Shown in pieces: positions 1 to 8,875 of a stretch of 64,000 nucleotides of DNA. The position numbers were made by a program, and so were the translations under genes. Each line of letters opens with the position of its first letter. Position 1 is the first letter of the stretch. The stretch is taken from NCBI GenBank assembly GCA_023398495.1, contig JAEWSG010000138.1, positions 23,421 through 87,420 of the forward strand, written 5' to 3'. The notes under the pieces are model-generated. The model saw only the letters and a program-made list of their open reading frames with translations. It ran no database searches and was not told where the DNA came from. The stretch is from Bacillota bacterium. GTDB taxonomy: Bacteria; Bacillota; Clostridia; Acetivibrionales; Acetivibrionaceae.

Positions 1-10
1 GGACAATATA

Positions 11-1075
11 ATGCTTGAAAGAAAGGTCTTTCAAAGGTTATCCCATATTGTTCCTGCTGTTATTATCTACCTGTTCGGTGGAATTTTTCCTCCGGAGAAT
101 TTATTATGGTTTCATAGGGGGGCAATAGCCTATATAATTTTTGTAGTAATATTAGTTGTTGATGCCACACTAAACGCCCTAGATGATATATATAACAGCT
201 ATGAGATATCAAAAATAAGACCTATAAAGAGTTATATTCAAGTGGTGAAAATTTTTTCATTTATTATAGGGGCCATATTAATAATTTCCAACATTATTGG
301 AGAAAGTCCTTTTTACCTTTTAGGGGGAATTGGAGCTATTACTGCTGTATTGATGTTGGTATTCAAAGATTCGATTTTAGGTCTTGTAGCAGGTGTTCAA
401 CTTACTGCAAATGATATGGTGCGCATTGGGGACTGGATTGAAATGCCTAAGTATGGAGCAGATGGAGATGTAATTGAGATATCTCTAAATGTAGTTAAAA
501 TACGAAACTTTGACAGGACTATTACTACAATTCCAACATATGCACTTATATCTGACTCTTTTAAAAACTGGAGAGGTATGAAAGAATCCGGAGGACGAAG
601 GATAATGCGTTCCATTAATATAGACACTGAAAGCATTAGTTTTTGTTCGGATAAGATGTTAGAAAAATTTAAAAAAATTCATTACATCAAAGAATACATT
701 ATATCAAAGCAAAAGGAAATCGAAGACCATAATAAAAAAAATAATATAGATAATGAAATACCTGTCAATGGAAGACGATTGACAAATATAGGAGTTTTTA
801 GAGTGTATATTGACAATTACCTTAAAAATCATCCTAAAGTTCACAAAGATATGTTAAGAATTGTGAGACAACTTAAACCAGGAGAAAACGGAGTTCCCTT
901 GGAAGTTTACGTATTTACCAATGATACCAATTGGATAAATTATGAAGGAGTACAATCGGATATTTTTGATCATATTTTAGCCTCTGTTCCTGAGTTTGGA
1001 CTGAGATTATTCCAAAATCCTACGGGATATGATATAAGATCGGGAATTGGTGGTATTAAATATAATGAATTCTAA
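11..1075 (+). CDS. MscS-family mechanosensitive channel (probably 5'-partial)
   Basis: This looks like a YbdG/MscM-like member of the MscS superfamily, a membrane channel that releases solutes on hypo-osmotic shock. Hydrophobic segments lie near residues 10-25, 35-55, 78-95 and 100-130; the last is the Gly/Ala-rich pore region. It is followed by the MscS beta domain (about 135-195, with GDWIEMP and TTIPTYAL) and a charged cytosolic C-terminus. The frame is open to the left edge of the window and family members are usually about 410 residues. The listed ATG is therefore probably internal and the gene cut by the edge. Family assignment is confident; the exact subtype is not. Confidence 0.85.
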   Translation: MLERKVFQRLSHIVPAVIIYLFGGIFPPENLLWFHRGAIAYIIFVVILVVDATLNALDDIYNSYEISKIRPIKSYIQVVKIFSFIIGAILIISNIIGESPFYLLGGIGAITAVLMLVFKDSILGLVAGVQLTANDMVRIGDWIEMPKYGADGDVIEISLNVVKIRNFDRTITTIPTYALISDSFKNWRGMKESGGRRIMRSINIDTESISFCSDKMLEKFKKIHYIKEYIISKQKEIEDHNKKNNIDNEIPVNGRRLTNIGVFRVYIDNYLKNHPKVHKDMLRIVRQLKPGENGVPLEVYVFTNDTNWINYEGVQSDIFDHILASVPEFGLRLFQNPTGYDIRSGIGGIKYNEF

Positions 1076-1103
1076 ATTTCTAATTATTTTAAAACACAAA
1101 GCA

Positions 1104-1217
1104 AGTGCTGATTAATAAAATAAAATTCCAGAATTTATTTTGTTTAATCAGCAAAAAAATAGGATGTGCATTTTGCATAATTCATTTCTAGAAATGAATT
1201 ATGTTCAAAAACACTAG
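1104..1217 (+). mobile_element. Double-palindrome repeat, family 1, copy 1
   Basis: A full-length copy of a MITE-like element. It starts AGTGCTGATTAA, has a first palindromic arm with a near-TTCTAGAA centre, a linker AGGATGTGCATTTTGC, and a second palindrome CATAATTCATTTCTAGAA followed by its complement. It ends TTCAAAAACACTAG. Other copies are at 5741, 39818, 50002 and 50780. The right-hand CTAG runs directly into GAGG, so the AGGAGG ribosome site of the next gene sits on the element boundary. No coding capacity. Confidence 0.8.
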
Positions 1218-1228
1218 GAGGAATATTT

Positions 1229-2236
1229 ATGTTATTTATTAGAAAGTCAATTTTATCAATGGTTATAGTAAGTTTTATGGTTATATTTTCAGCTTGCAAT
1301 AACCCGGCTATACCCCGGAAGGAGAATGAAAATCCACCAAAAAGCTCAATGACAGTATCAGCCCTTAATGGACCCACAGGTATGGGAATGGTAAAGCTTA
1401 TGAAGGATAACGAAGATGGAAAAAGTGCAGTAAACTATGATGTTAACCTTGTTGGTAGTCCTGATGAGTTGATTGGCAAGATTGTAAATGGTGAGGTTGA
1501 TGTTGCTGCAGTTCCAATAAATCTGGCCATGGTACTATATAATCGTACTGGAGGAAAGGTACAATTGGCAGCAGTGAATACTCTTGGAGTTTTATATGTT
1601 CTGGAAAAAGGCAATAGTATCAAAAAATTTGAAGATCTTAAGGGTAAAAAGGTAAATGTCAGCGGAAAGGGCTCTATGCCAGAGTATGTATTCGAGTATC
1701 TGTTAAGCAAAAACAACCTTGAGATTGATAAGGATGTAGAAGTAGACTTTAAATTGCAGCATGCAGACTTAGCTACTGCAGTTGCAGCAGGTGATGCAGA
1801 TATTGCTTTACTGCCCCAACCTCATGTAAGTACCGCAATGATGAAAAATGAGAACGTAGGAATTGCCCTAGATCTTAATAAGGAATGGAAGAAAGCTTTC
1901 AACAATGAAGGTGAGCTTTATATGGGGGCAATTATTGTCCAAAAAGAATTTGCCCAAAATAATAAGGAAACTCTCAACACCTTTTTAGATGAGTACAAAG
2001 CCTCAGTGGGTTTTGTAAATAAAAATCTGGATGAAGCATCCGAGTTAATAGAAAAGTATAAAATACTTCCCAACAAAGAGATAGCAAAAAAGGCTATACC
2101 CTACTCTAATATTGTATATATAGATGCAAAGGATGTAAAAGATTCTGTAAATGATATCTATGAGGTTTTGTTCAGCTTTGATCCAAAGTCTGTGGGGGGA
2201 AACCTAGGCGATGACCAGTTTTATTACCAAAGATAA
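1229..2236 (+). CDS. ABC transporter substrate-binding lipoprotein (SsuA/TauA/THI5-like)
   Basis: Extracytoplasmic solute-binding subunit of an ABC importer. The N-terminus is a lipoprotein signal: basic MLFIRK, a hydrophobic stretch, then the lipobox FSAC with Cys at about residue 23. The mature part begins MTVSALNGPTGMGMVKLM, and the fold resembles the NMT1/THI5-like and SsuA family that binds sulfonates, nitrate or thiamine precursors. AGGAGG lies 8 bases before ATG. The downstream permease starts 26 bp before this stop, so the three importer genes form one operon. The substrate cannot be told from the sequence. Confidence 0.85.
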   Translation: MLFIRKSILSMVIVSFMVIFSACNNPAIPRKENENPPKSSMTVSALNGPTGMGMVKLMKDNEDGKSAVNYDVNLVGSPDELIGKIVNGEVDVAAVPINLAMVLYNRTGGKVQLAAVNTLGVLYVLEKGNSIKKFEDLKGKKVNVSGKGSMPEYVFEYLLSKNNLEIDKDVEVDFKLQHADLATAVAAGDADIALLPQPHVSTAMMKNENVGIALDLNKEWKKAFNNEGELYMGAIIVQKEFAQNNKETLNTFLDEYKASVGFVNKNLDEASELIEKYKILPNKEIAKKAIPYSNIVYIDAKDVKDSVNDIYEVLFSFDPKSVGGNLGDDQFYYQR

Positions 2237-2987
2237 AAAAACTCTCAACAAAATATTTATATTCTTATTCTGGTTGGGTGTCTGGCAGATACTTCATATT
2301 ATAGTAAGACAGGATGTTTATGTCCCGTCTCCTTATAGTGTTTTTATTAAACTTAAAGAATTGATTTTTATGCTCCATTTTTGGGAATCCGTATTTTATT
2401 CCATATACAGAGTAGTTTTGGGAATGGCATTTTCCGTATTGATAGGATTGATTGCTGCTGTGGCTTCGAGTATGAACAGATATATACATGATTTATTAAA
2501 ACCACTAATGATAGCCATTAAGTCAACTCCTGTGCTATCCTTTATAATTATTGCACTTCTCTGGTTTTCATCTTCAAATGTACCTATATTTATTTGTTTT
2601 TTGATGTGCTTTCCGGTTATCTGGACAAATGTACTCACAGGTATTGAAAACGTTGATAAGAACTTGTTGGATATGGCAAAATTATATAGGGTTAAAAAGC
2701 TTCTGATAATAAAAAGAATATACTTTCCATCTGTTTTACCCTATTTTTCAGCGGCATGTATAACAAGCCTTGGTTTGGGGTGGAAAGTCAGCGTTGCCGC
2801 AGAAGTTTTAAGCCATCCCAAAAAATCCATCGGAAGCAATTTGTATAGTGCGAAAGTGTACTTGGATTCTTCAGAGTTGTTTGCCTGGACTATTGTTGTT
2901 ATATTACTTAGTATGATTTTTGAGTATTTATTTAACAGAATAGTTATGAGTAAAAAAAATAAAAGGAGGGCTGGTATTGCAGCTTAA
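2211..2987 (+). CDS. ABC transporter permease (SsuC/TauC-like)
   Basis: Inner-membrane permease of the importer. It has about six hydrophobic helices, and the cytosolic coupling loop of BPD-type permeases is recognisable near residues 145-175 (ENVDKNLLDMAKLYRVKKL, an EAA-type motif). Length 258 residues is normal for the SsuC/TauC/NrtB family. It overlaps the binding-protein gene at its 5' end and the ATPase gene at its 3' end, so translational coupling is likely. Confidence 0.87.
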   Translation: MTSFITKDKKTLNKIFIFLFWLGVWQILHIIVRQDVYVPSPYSVFIKLKELIFMLHFWESVFYSIYRVVLGMAFSVLIGLIAAVASSMNRYIHDLLKPLMIAIKSTPVLSFIIIALLWFSSSNVPIFICFLMCFPVIWTNVLTGIENVDKNLLDMAKLYRVKKLLIIKRIYFPSVLPYFSAACITSLGLGWKVSVAAEVLSHPKKSIGSNLYSAKVYLDSSELFAWTIVVILLSMIFEYLFNRIVMSKKNKRRAGIAA

Positions 2988-3672
2988 AATAAATAATCTA
3001 AGCAAGAGCTTTGGAAATCTGAAAGTTATAGAAGACTTCAGTATTTGTTTTTCACAAAAGAAAACACACTGTATATTTGGTCCTTCAGGATGTGGTAAGA
3101 GCACTCTGATAAACCTTATAACAGGTCTTGTTGCCCCTGATAAAGGCAACACTGAGGTGACAGAGAATGTGAGCTATTCATATGTATTTCAGGAAGATCG
3201 TTTACTACCCTGGGCAACTATAAAAGAGAATATAATGTTTGTATTGGAAAGTATTCATGATAAGAACAAAGCTGAAGAACTTACAGATAAATATCTTGCA
3301 TTGGTGGATTTAGTGGATTTTAAAAATCACTATCCACAGGAGTTGAGCGGGGGCATGAAACAAAGGGTTTCAATAGCCAGAGCTTTTGCTTATGGGGGTG
3401 ATATTCTTATAATGGATGAACCTTTTAAGGGGCTACATTTAGAGATAAAAAAAGAGGTCATGGATTATATCGGTAACAATATGACACATAAACTTATTTT
3501 CTTAATTACTCACGATGTAGAAGAAGCTTTATACTTGGCAGATAGTATTTACATATTTAATGGTCTTCCCTTGGCACTAGAGAGGCAGGTAGATATTGAT
3601 ATTCCATTTAGTCAAAGGCAACGTAATAGGCAAGAGCTTGAAAATATAAGAAGTAAGATTCTGTATGGATGA
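2977..3672 (+). CDS. ABC transporter ATP-binding protein (SsuB/TauB-like)
   Basis: ATPase subunit that powers the importer. It shows Walker A GPSGCGKST (about 35-43), a Q-loop FQEDRLLPW, the ABC signature LSGGMKQRVSIARA (about 120-133), Walker B ILIMDEPF and the switch His in THDVEEA. The start is TTG at 2977 with GGAGGG 6 bases upstream and a 10-bp overlap with the permease stop. It is slightly shorter than usual family members (231 residues) but complete in motifs. About 80 bp separates it from the convergent CPBP gene. Confidence 0.9.
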   Translation: MQLKINNLSKSFGNLKVIEDFSICFSQKKTHCIFGPSGCGKSTLINLITGLVAPDKGNTEVTENVSYSYVFQEDRLLPWATIKENIMFVLESIHDKNKAEELTDKYLALVDLVDFKNHYPQELSGGMKQRVSIARAFAYGGDILIMDEPFKGLHLEIKKEVMDYIGNNMTHKLIFLITHDVEEALYLADSIYIFNGLPLALERQVDIDIPFSQRQRNRQELENIRSKILYG

Positions 3673-3752
3673 GATACTGTATCTACACCATCTTATCAAC
3701 CAATGTAATGGAACGAAGAATTTTCAGCCTCATTTAGCCTCTTTCTGTAAAT

Positions 3753-4496
3753 CTATATATATAACGAAACGAGAAAGGCTCCTGTTCCGCAAAAGAAATG
3801 AATAAAGGAGATGGCAATTAACGACCTTTCCCTTTCATAAAGGATTCCAAGCAGGATTGAAAATGCAAAGGTTATTAGGCAAAGATATATACCTCCTGCA
3901 GCATGAAATAAGCTAAAAAACAATGAACTAATGATAATTGCCACAGCTTTAACAGTAAATCCCTTAATGCTTCTTTTGGAAAAGACACCAATTAAATAAC
4001 TTTGAAAGTATCCTTTGGATACTGTTTCTTGTATAAAAGAGCCCACCAAATAGAAAAACATAAACTGTAAGTTGTGTACTGAAAATAACCCTGTCCAATG
4101 AGTTCCAAAAACTATGTTTTCAGTGGTTTTAAATCCGGTAGAAACAAGCGTTTTTCCTACAATAGCAGAGATAAACAGTCCTATAATGCCAATAAAAAAA
4201 CCGATTATAAGTTCACTTCTCCAATTTTTCAGATGTAAGCCGTATTTAGAAGGGTGAAGTGGCATGAAGATAATTAATAGTATAGTACTTATGAGAAAGT
4301 ATGCAGTTAATGCTTTGAACATTACTGCTAAAGGAATATGTTTATTGTTGTATTGGATGGTTAAAACGATATCTAAAATAACACCTATAATTATTAGCGA
4401 AATCACAAAAATATCTGATAAAGATTTATTTAAACTTTTGCAATTTCGCTTATACATGTTCAGTTTTGTTTGAGAATTCTGATCCATTATTTTCAC
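3753..4496 (-). CDS. CPBP-family intramembrane protein (degenerate motif 1)
   Basis: Polytopic membrane protein of the CPBP (CAAX protease / bacteriocin-processing) family, 247 residues with seven or eight hydrophobic segments. The family's motif 1, normally EExxxRG, reads QETVSKG here, so the first Glu is Gln and the Arg is Lys. The motif 2 His is present in FFSLFHA and a motif 3 His in FIHFFCG. The active-site pair may therefore be impaired. It lies alone between the ABC operon (convergent) and a duplicated fragment of the upstream gene. The role is unknown. Confidence 0.7.
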   Translation of the reverse strand: MKIMDQNSQTKLNMYKRNCKSLNKSLSDIFVISLIIIGVILDIVLTIQYNNKHIPLAVMFKALTAYFLISTILLIIFMPLHPSKYGLHLKNWRSELIIGFFIGIIGLFISAIVGKTLVSTGFKTTENIVFGTHWTGLFSVHNLQFMFFYLVGSFIQETVSKGYFQSYLIGVFSKRSIKGFTVKAVAIIISSLFFSLFHAAGGIYLCLITFAFSILLGILYERERSLIAISFIHFFCGTGAFLVSLYI

Positions 4497-4502
4497 CCTT
4501 CA

Positions 4503-4557
4503 ATAAAAATACGTAACGAAGAATATTTCCATTAATGCCTATTTAATAAAAGCCCGA
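4503..4557 (-). pseudogene. Duplicated fragment of the upstream chorismatase-like gene
   Basis: Just after the stop of the gene ending at 4558, about 55 bp closely repeats that gene's own internal segment at 4702-4758. Both share ACGAAGAATATT, AATGCCT and a TTTAA-AAAA stretch in the same order. The copy is out of context and short. It looks like the remainder of a partial tandem duplication or of a decayed paralogue. Confidence 0.6.
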
Positions 4558-5724
4558 TTATAGATTTCTAAAACAGCACATTCCCTCTATCTCAATCAAT
4601 AAATCGCTCCTGCATATATCTGCAACAACAATTAAAACCTTCACACACGGATAATTTTGGGCAATAGCCATTTCTATTTCTTCTGCACTTGACCTGTCCT
4701 TTATGTAAATACGCAACGAAGAATATTCCATAAATGCCTCTTTAACAAAAACCCCTTGTTTGCTAAGATTTCCGGCATCTAGCAGCTTATTAATATTGTC
4801 AACAATAATATCTAACTGCTTACCAACATCGCCTATTCCAAGTGTTTCTTCACCTTTTATTGCAGCTGTTCCCGATATATATATTTCTTTAGCCTCATTT
4901 GCAGTAACCAGCTTGGCCCGCTCAAATTTAGGTGTAGCTTTAACGTTAAGCTCGCTGATTGCTTCTCCAACTAATATCTTTTGTGAATACTTATATGCTT
5001 CTATCTGTTCCAAATTCGTTATGGAAATAATTCCTTCCCTTTGTGACGAAGCAATAATTTCAAAAACAGCACCACCTGTTTTCATTCCTATACCTGTTGC
5101 ACTTGGATAGCCGTTAATAAAATTGCATTTCCTATAGAAAAGCTCTCTTACGTCATTTAGCTGCTGATAATTTTGCATATTCTTACCATTGTGAACTTTT
5201 TCTCCTATAATATCTTCAATGTAATTCCATTGTCTTACAATGTTGGATAAATCCATTCCTTCGATTGCGAGAATCTCTTCCATAATATTAAAGCTTTTGA
5301 GCATTTGGTGATATATCGGTAAACTACCATCATAGAAAGTAATTCCAGAGCTTATTACTTCTTTTACATCACCCATTGTTAATAAACTATAGTTAAAATC
5401 TTTATATGTTTTATAATTAATTTTTATGTAGCTTTTATTTGTCGAATCAATATAGCATATCTCAGCAGCAATTTTGCAGTTAATTGGCGGTTGTGCAATA
5501 ACACTATGGGGATACGGTACATTAAAACCCTCATTCATTTTACAAGCTATTAAGTTTTTTAAACCAAAAAAATCTTCTTCGTTGTGTACATCAATAAAAA
5601 AGGCTACTTTTAGTACCCGGTTCCCCTCATCAGATACAATTTTTCCGATACTTCTTATACATTCATCAACCTGTCCCTCAACACTTAAATCTGCTGAAGG
5701 TATAGCATAATAAAAACACTTCAA
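4558..5724 (-). CDS. Chorismatase (FkbO/Hyg5)-like protein with RidA-like folds
   Basis: A 388-residue protein resembling the chorismatase family (FkbO, Hyg5, XanB2), which hydrolyses chorismate to dihydroxycyclohexadiene- or hydroxybenzoate-type products used as natural-product starter units. Supporting features are YPSATGIG (about residues 207-214) and a C-terminal RidA-like domain ending LLIEIEG, which carries the conserved Glu. An N-terminal RidA-like half has PHSVIAQPP. The start is TTG with AAGGAG 8 bases upstream. It is 4.5 kb from the NRPS/PKS cluster and separated from it by the xylanase, so a shared pathway is only a possibility. A RidA-type deaminase is the alternative. Confidence 0.6.
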   Translation of the reverse strand: MKCFYYAIPSADLSVEGQVDECIRSIGKIVSDEGNRVLKVAFFIDVHNEEDFFGLKNLIACKMNEGFNVPYPHSVIAQPPINCKIAAEICYIDSTNKSYIKINYKTYKDFNYSLLTMGDVKEVISSGITFYDGSLPIYHQMLKSFNIMEEILAIEGMDLSNIVRQWNYIEDIIGEKVHNGKNMQNYQQLNDVRELFYRKCNFINGYPSATGIGMKTGGAVFEIIASSQREGIISITNLEQIEAYKYSQKILVGEAISELNVKATPKFERAKLVTANEAKEIYISGTAAIKGEETLGIGDVGKQLDIIVDNINKLLDAGNLSKQGVFVKEAFMEYSSLRIYIKDRSSAEEIEMAIAQNYPCVKVLIVVADICRSDLLIEIEGMCCFRNL

Positions 5725-5740
5725 TCTTCTCTCTCCTTAT

Positions 5741-5780
5741 CTAGTGCTTTTGAACACAATTCAAAATGCACATCATCTGT
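5741..5780 (-). repeat. Family 1 repeat, truncated copy 2
   Basis: CTAGTGCTTTTGAACA-AATTC followed by AAAATGCACATC matches the right end and linker of the family 1 element, but both palindromic arms are missing. It lies a few bases upstream of the chorismatase-like gene's ribosome site, so it is part of that gene's 5' leader. Confidence 0.6.
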
Positions 5781-5919
5781 TTGTGCCTCTCATGTTTTAA
5801 AATTAATCCTGTTACGAGACTCTAGGAAACAACGAAACAATACTTTCAGAAAAGTTTGTTAAATAAACTATATAACAGATCCGATATGTAATGAATTACG
5901 ACATTCTCTATGAAGTATA

Positions 5920-5966
5920 CTGATTGGGATAATGGAACTCAGAGCTCTTCACATTCTCCCAATCAG
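5920..5966 (-). terminator. Hairpin downstream of the xylanase gene
   Basis: Inverted repeat CTGATTGGGA / TCCCAATCAG (10 bp, 27-nt loop) about 45 bp after the stop of the leftward xylanase gene. It has no clear T-run, so it may stabilise the 3' end of the mRNA rather than terminate by itself. Confidence 0.45.
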
Positions 5967-6010
5967 CTGAGATTAATTGTAAACCAATTATATAAAGAAG
6001 AAAAGTCAGA

Positions 6011-7933
6011 CTATTTTGCTAAATCAGCTTTGATAGCATTAAACCAAACATCTCCCATTTTATTGTAACCGTTAGAATTAGGATGAACACCATCAGCAAG
6101 ATCTCTAGTTGTAAGTGCACTATACATGTCTACCATATATACCGGCTTTCCTTGATTTGCCTTATTCTGGACAACTCCAGAAATTTGAGAATTATAGGAC
6201 CTTACGTCTGCATAGCTTATTGGGATAATGCTTGCCACATATAGCTTTCCACCAGCAGGCAACTTGCTGCAGATCTTGTCAATCAGACCACTTAATCTAT
6301 TAGGTGCATTATTCAAATCGTATTTTTGTGAAATATCATTAGTACCAATATGCAAAAGTACAATTTGGGGTTTATATGTATCCATCCATGTATTAATATT
6401 GTTACTAATCTGGTCGATTCTCCATCCGGAGTGTCCTTCATGATTCCTGTCACCAAGGTCGTTTGGACCGCCTACCATCGAACCCACAAAATCCACAGTG
6501 AATCCATTATTGGTTATGTTTTTCCAAAGTTTAGTCCTGTATGCTCCCGCTACTGTAATACCATCTGTTATAGAGTCTCCCAAAGGCATTATTTTGATGG
6601 TAGCTTTTGGCGTTGGCTTTGGCGTTTGTGTTGGAGTTGGATTCTGTGTTGGTGTTTGTGTTGGAGGCGGCGGTGGAGGCGGCATTACTATCGTTATTGT
6701 ACCTAAATCATCAATTATTCCTAAAAGGTATTGTCTCAACATAGCAAAGTCAATCGAATTCATAGATTTGTTTTGGTCTATGTCTCCTGCAACAGGCAGA
6801 TAACTTATTTGTCCCAGTAAATACTGCCTGTATTTTGCGAAATCTAAAGAATTAACACTTCCATTTTCGTCTACATCACCAAGAAATATTGTGTGAATTG
6901 CTGGTGTCGCAAGAATTAATGGAACAGTAGGTGTAGGAGTTGGAGGTGGCGTTTTTGAACTACTTAAGTAGGACTTTATCCATGTTAAAGCAGGACGTTC
7001 AACTCCAGACGAACTGATTAGATGTGTATTGTTTGCCCAGGTTTGTCCTTGAACCCATCCCCAAAAAGTAATACCTTTTACATTGGGATTTTCCCACAGA
7101 ACAGGGAACTTTTCCTTATATCTTGCCAATTGTGTATTGTCATCGCCAGTTATATCAAGCTCAGATACATATATTGGCAGCCCTGTTGCAGACAATGTAT
7201 TTAAAACATTCCTCATTGTACTTGTAGAAACAGTATCCATATTGAAGTAGTGACACTGAATTCCTATTCCATCTACCAAACCCTTGGCTTTAAGAATATT
7301 TATAATTTTAACATAATTAGCTGTTGCGTTTGGATCACCAATTATTCCATAATCATTTATAAGTAGTTTTGAATTTGGGAAATACTTTCTTGCCTGTTCA
7401 AATGACCATACTACCCAATCCCATCCTGTTGAACCGCTTCCGCCTATTGCATTTCTAAAGGATGCTGGTGCATGTAAAGGTTCGTTAACAACATCTACGA
7501 AATCGCAATCGGGATATTTTTTTGCCGCAGCTTGAATCCACTCCAATACTTCTGCCTTTTGATCATTTGCTGAAAGGTTTTTTATCCAGCTTGGTTCCTG
7601 GCTACCCCATACTAAAGTATGGAACTTAAAGGGCATCCCATTGGCTTTTGCATAATTATAAGCCATATCTGCCTGATTCCAGTTCATACTGTTCCTGTTC
7701 GCCTCAACACTGCCCCATTTAGTTGAATTCTCCGGCGTCACCTGATTCCAATAAGTTCCAAAACCATTTGGTACACTCCCAGCTATAATATTTCCAACAA
7801 ATTTACTGCCGGAAACCATCGCTGCATCGGCTTTTTCAACTGGGAAAAAACCCATTGAAAGTGTTAAGCCCAATACTATTGCAGCAGATAAGGCAATAGC
7901 GATGTACGACTTAAGACTTTTGAATACCTTCAT
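6011..7933 (-). CDS. Cellulosomal GH10 xylanase - dockerin I - SGNH esterase
   Basis: Secreted bifunctional xylan-degrading enzyme, 640 residues. Signal peptide 1-37 (ends EKADA); GH10 endo-xylanase about 40-325 with acid/base Glu151 in VVNEP and nucleophile Glu258 in VSELD. A Pro/Thr linker follows, then a type I dockerin about 351-410 with two calcium-loop repeats (GDVDENGSVNSLDFAKYR and GDIDQNKSMNSIDFAMLR). After a second Pro/Thr linker comes a CE3-type SGNH esterase, about 446-640, with GDSITDG (Ser454), GTND and DGVHPN (Asp615, His617). The xylanase would cut the backbone and the esterase would remove acetyl groups, both docked on a scaffoldin. The dockerin is central rather than terminal. 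AGGAGGGG precedes the ATG. Confidence 0.95.
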   Translation of the reverse strand: MKVFKSLKSYIAIALSAAIVLGLTLSMGFFPVEKADAAMVSGSKFVGNIIAGSVPNGFGTYWNQVTPENSTKWGSVEANRNSMNWNQADMAYNYAKANGMPFKFHTLVWGSQEPSWIKNLSANDQKAEVLEWIQAAAKKYPDCDFVDVVNEPLHAPASFRNAIGGSGSTGWDWVVWSFEQARKYFPNSKLLINDYGIIGDPNATANYVKIINILKAKGLVDGIGIQCHYFNMDTVSTSTMRNVLNTLSATGLPIYVSELDITGDDNTQLARYKEKFPVLWENPNVKGITFWGWVQGQTWANNTHLISSSGVERPALTWIKSYLSSSKTPPPTPTPTVPLILATPAIHTIFLGDVDENGSVNSLDFAKYRQYLLGQISYLPVAGDIDQNKSMNSIDFAMLRQYLLGIIDDLGTITIVMPPPPPPPTQTPTQNPTPTQTPKPTPKATIKIMPLGDSITDGITVAGAYRTKLWKNITNNGFTVDFVGSMVGGPNDLGDRNHEGHSGWRIDQISNNINTWMDTYKPQIVLLHIGTNDISQKYDLNNAPNRLSGLIDKICSKLPAGGKLYVASIIPISYADVRSYNSQISGVVQNKANQGKPVYMVDMYSALTTRDLADGVHPNSNGYNKMGDVWFNAIKADLAK

Positions 7934-8245
7934 ACATTACCCCTCCTATATTTTTTATTTGCACATAATTATATAGAATGTGCTTATATTATAATGATAC
8001 CATAAAATCACACAAACAAATATCAAAAATAAGTTCTTAATGTGCTAATTTTAAAAGGTCACCATATTATCGAAAGTACAAAATCGTATTTTATGCCTTG
8101 GATTTTAACGTATACACATGTTTTACAAATCTTTATACAATTCAAACTGCTAATTAATTATTATGGCAACAATTACTTGTATTAAAAAACAATTTATGTT
8201 ACAAATTTAAAGAGATAAAGGATTAATGAAAAAAGGAGAATTTCT
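7934..8245. other. Divergent intergenic region, xylanase / ABC remnant
   Basis: A 312-bp AT-rich gap between divergent genes. It must hold the xylanase promoter: TATAAT-like hexamers are present on the minus strand around 7965-7995, but I see no convincing -35 box. No repeat, RNA gene or further ORF is recognisable. Confidence 0.4.
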
Positions 8246-8641
8246 ATGTTTTCGTTCAAGAAAGTGAAGTATAAGCATATACTTAATATTCACGATCTTT
8301 GTATAAAAGGACAAAAAGTAACTTGTATTGTTGGAGAAAGTGGAAGCGGAAAATCTACACTTTTACGTCTTCTAAACAAACTAATAAGCTGCGATAGTGG
8401 AGAAATTTTGTATAACGGTCAGCCTCTCGATGCCATTAATTCTGTCGAATTACGGAGAAAAGTTGTTATGCTTCCGCAGACTCCGGCGGTTTTTCCCGGA
8501 ACTGTTAGAGATAATCTTCTGATAGGCTTAAAATTTGCAGATAAGCCCTCAGTTGACGACGAAAGACTTTGGCAGGTTTTAAAAATAGTGCATTTAAGCA
8601 AGAACCTCAATGATGACAGTCAGTTAGTCATTGGTGATTAA
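8246..8641 (+). pseudogene. Truncated ABC ATPase (FetA/YbbL-like), C-terminus lost
   Basis: The frame encodes 131 residues matching the first half of an ABC ATPase. It has a Walker A motif GESGSGKST (about 32-40) and Q-loop region MLPQTPAVFPGTVRDN, the latter resembling FetA/YbbL iron or metal exporters. It stops at QLVIGD, exactly before the expected signature LSGGE, so signature, Walker B and switch His are all missing and ATP hydrolysis is impossible. The following bases can be read as a short hydrophobic stretch (SIIGYIIIGLFFENYDYF) resembling a FetB-type permease helix. That would fit an internal deletion through a fetAB pair. The family call is good, the FetB relic uncertain. Confidence 0.65.
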
Positions 8642-8875
8642 AATTGACATTTCGATTATCGGGTATATTATTATAGGTTTATTCTTTGAGAACTATGATT
8701 ATTTCAAACTTATAATTAAACAGCATAACTTGCAAGAAATGTGTTGATTCATGGTACAGTTCATCACAAATAGTGCATATCTAAATGTTTCCATCAAAAA
8801 ATTCAAAGAATATTTTGTCTTAAAAAAACAGACTTTATTAAATGTAACAAATCACTTTTATAGGAGGAAATAAAT

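Noticed and set aside
6350..6803. Plus-strand ORFs rich in Trp/Arg or Gly/Val within the xylanase gene
   Set aside because: They are shadows of the Pro/Thr linker codons on the opposite strand.
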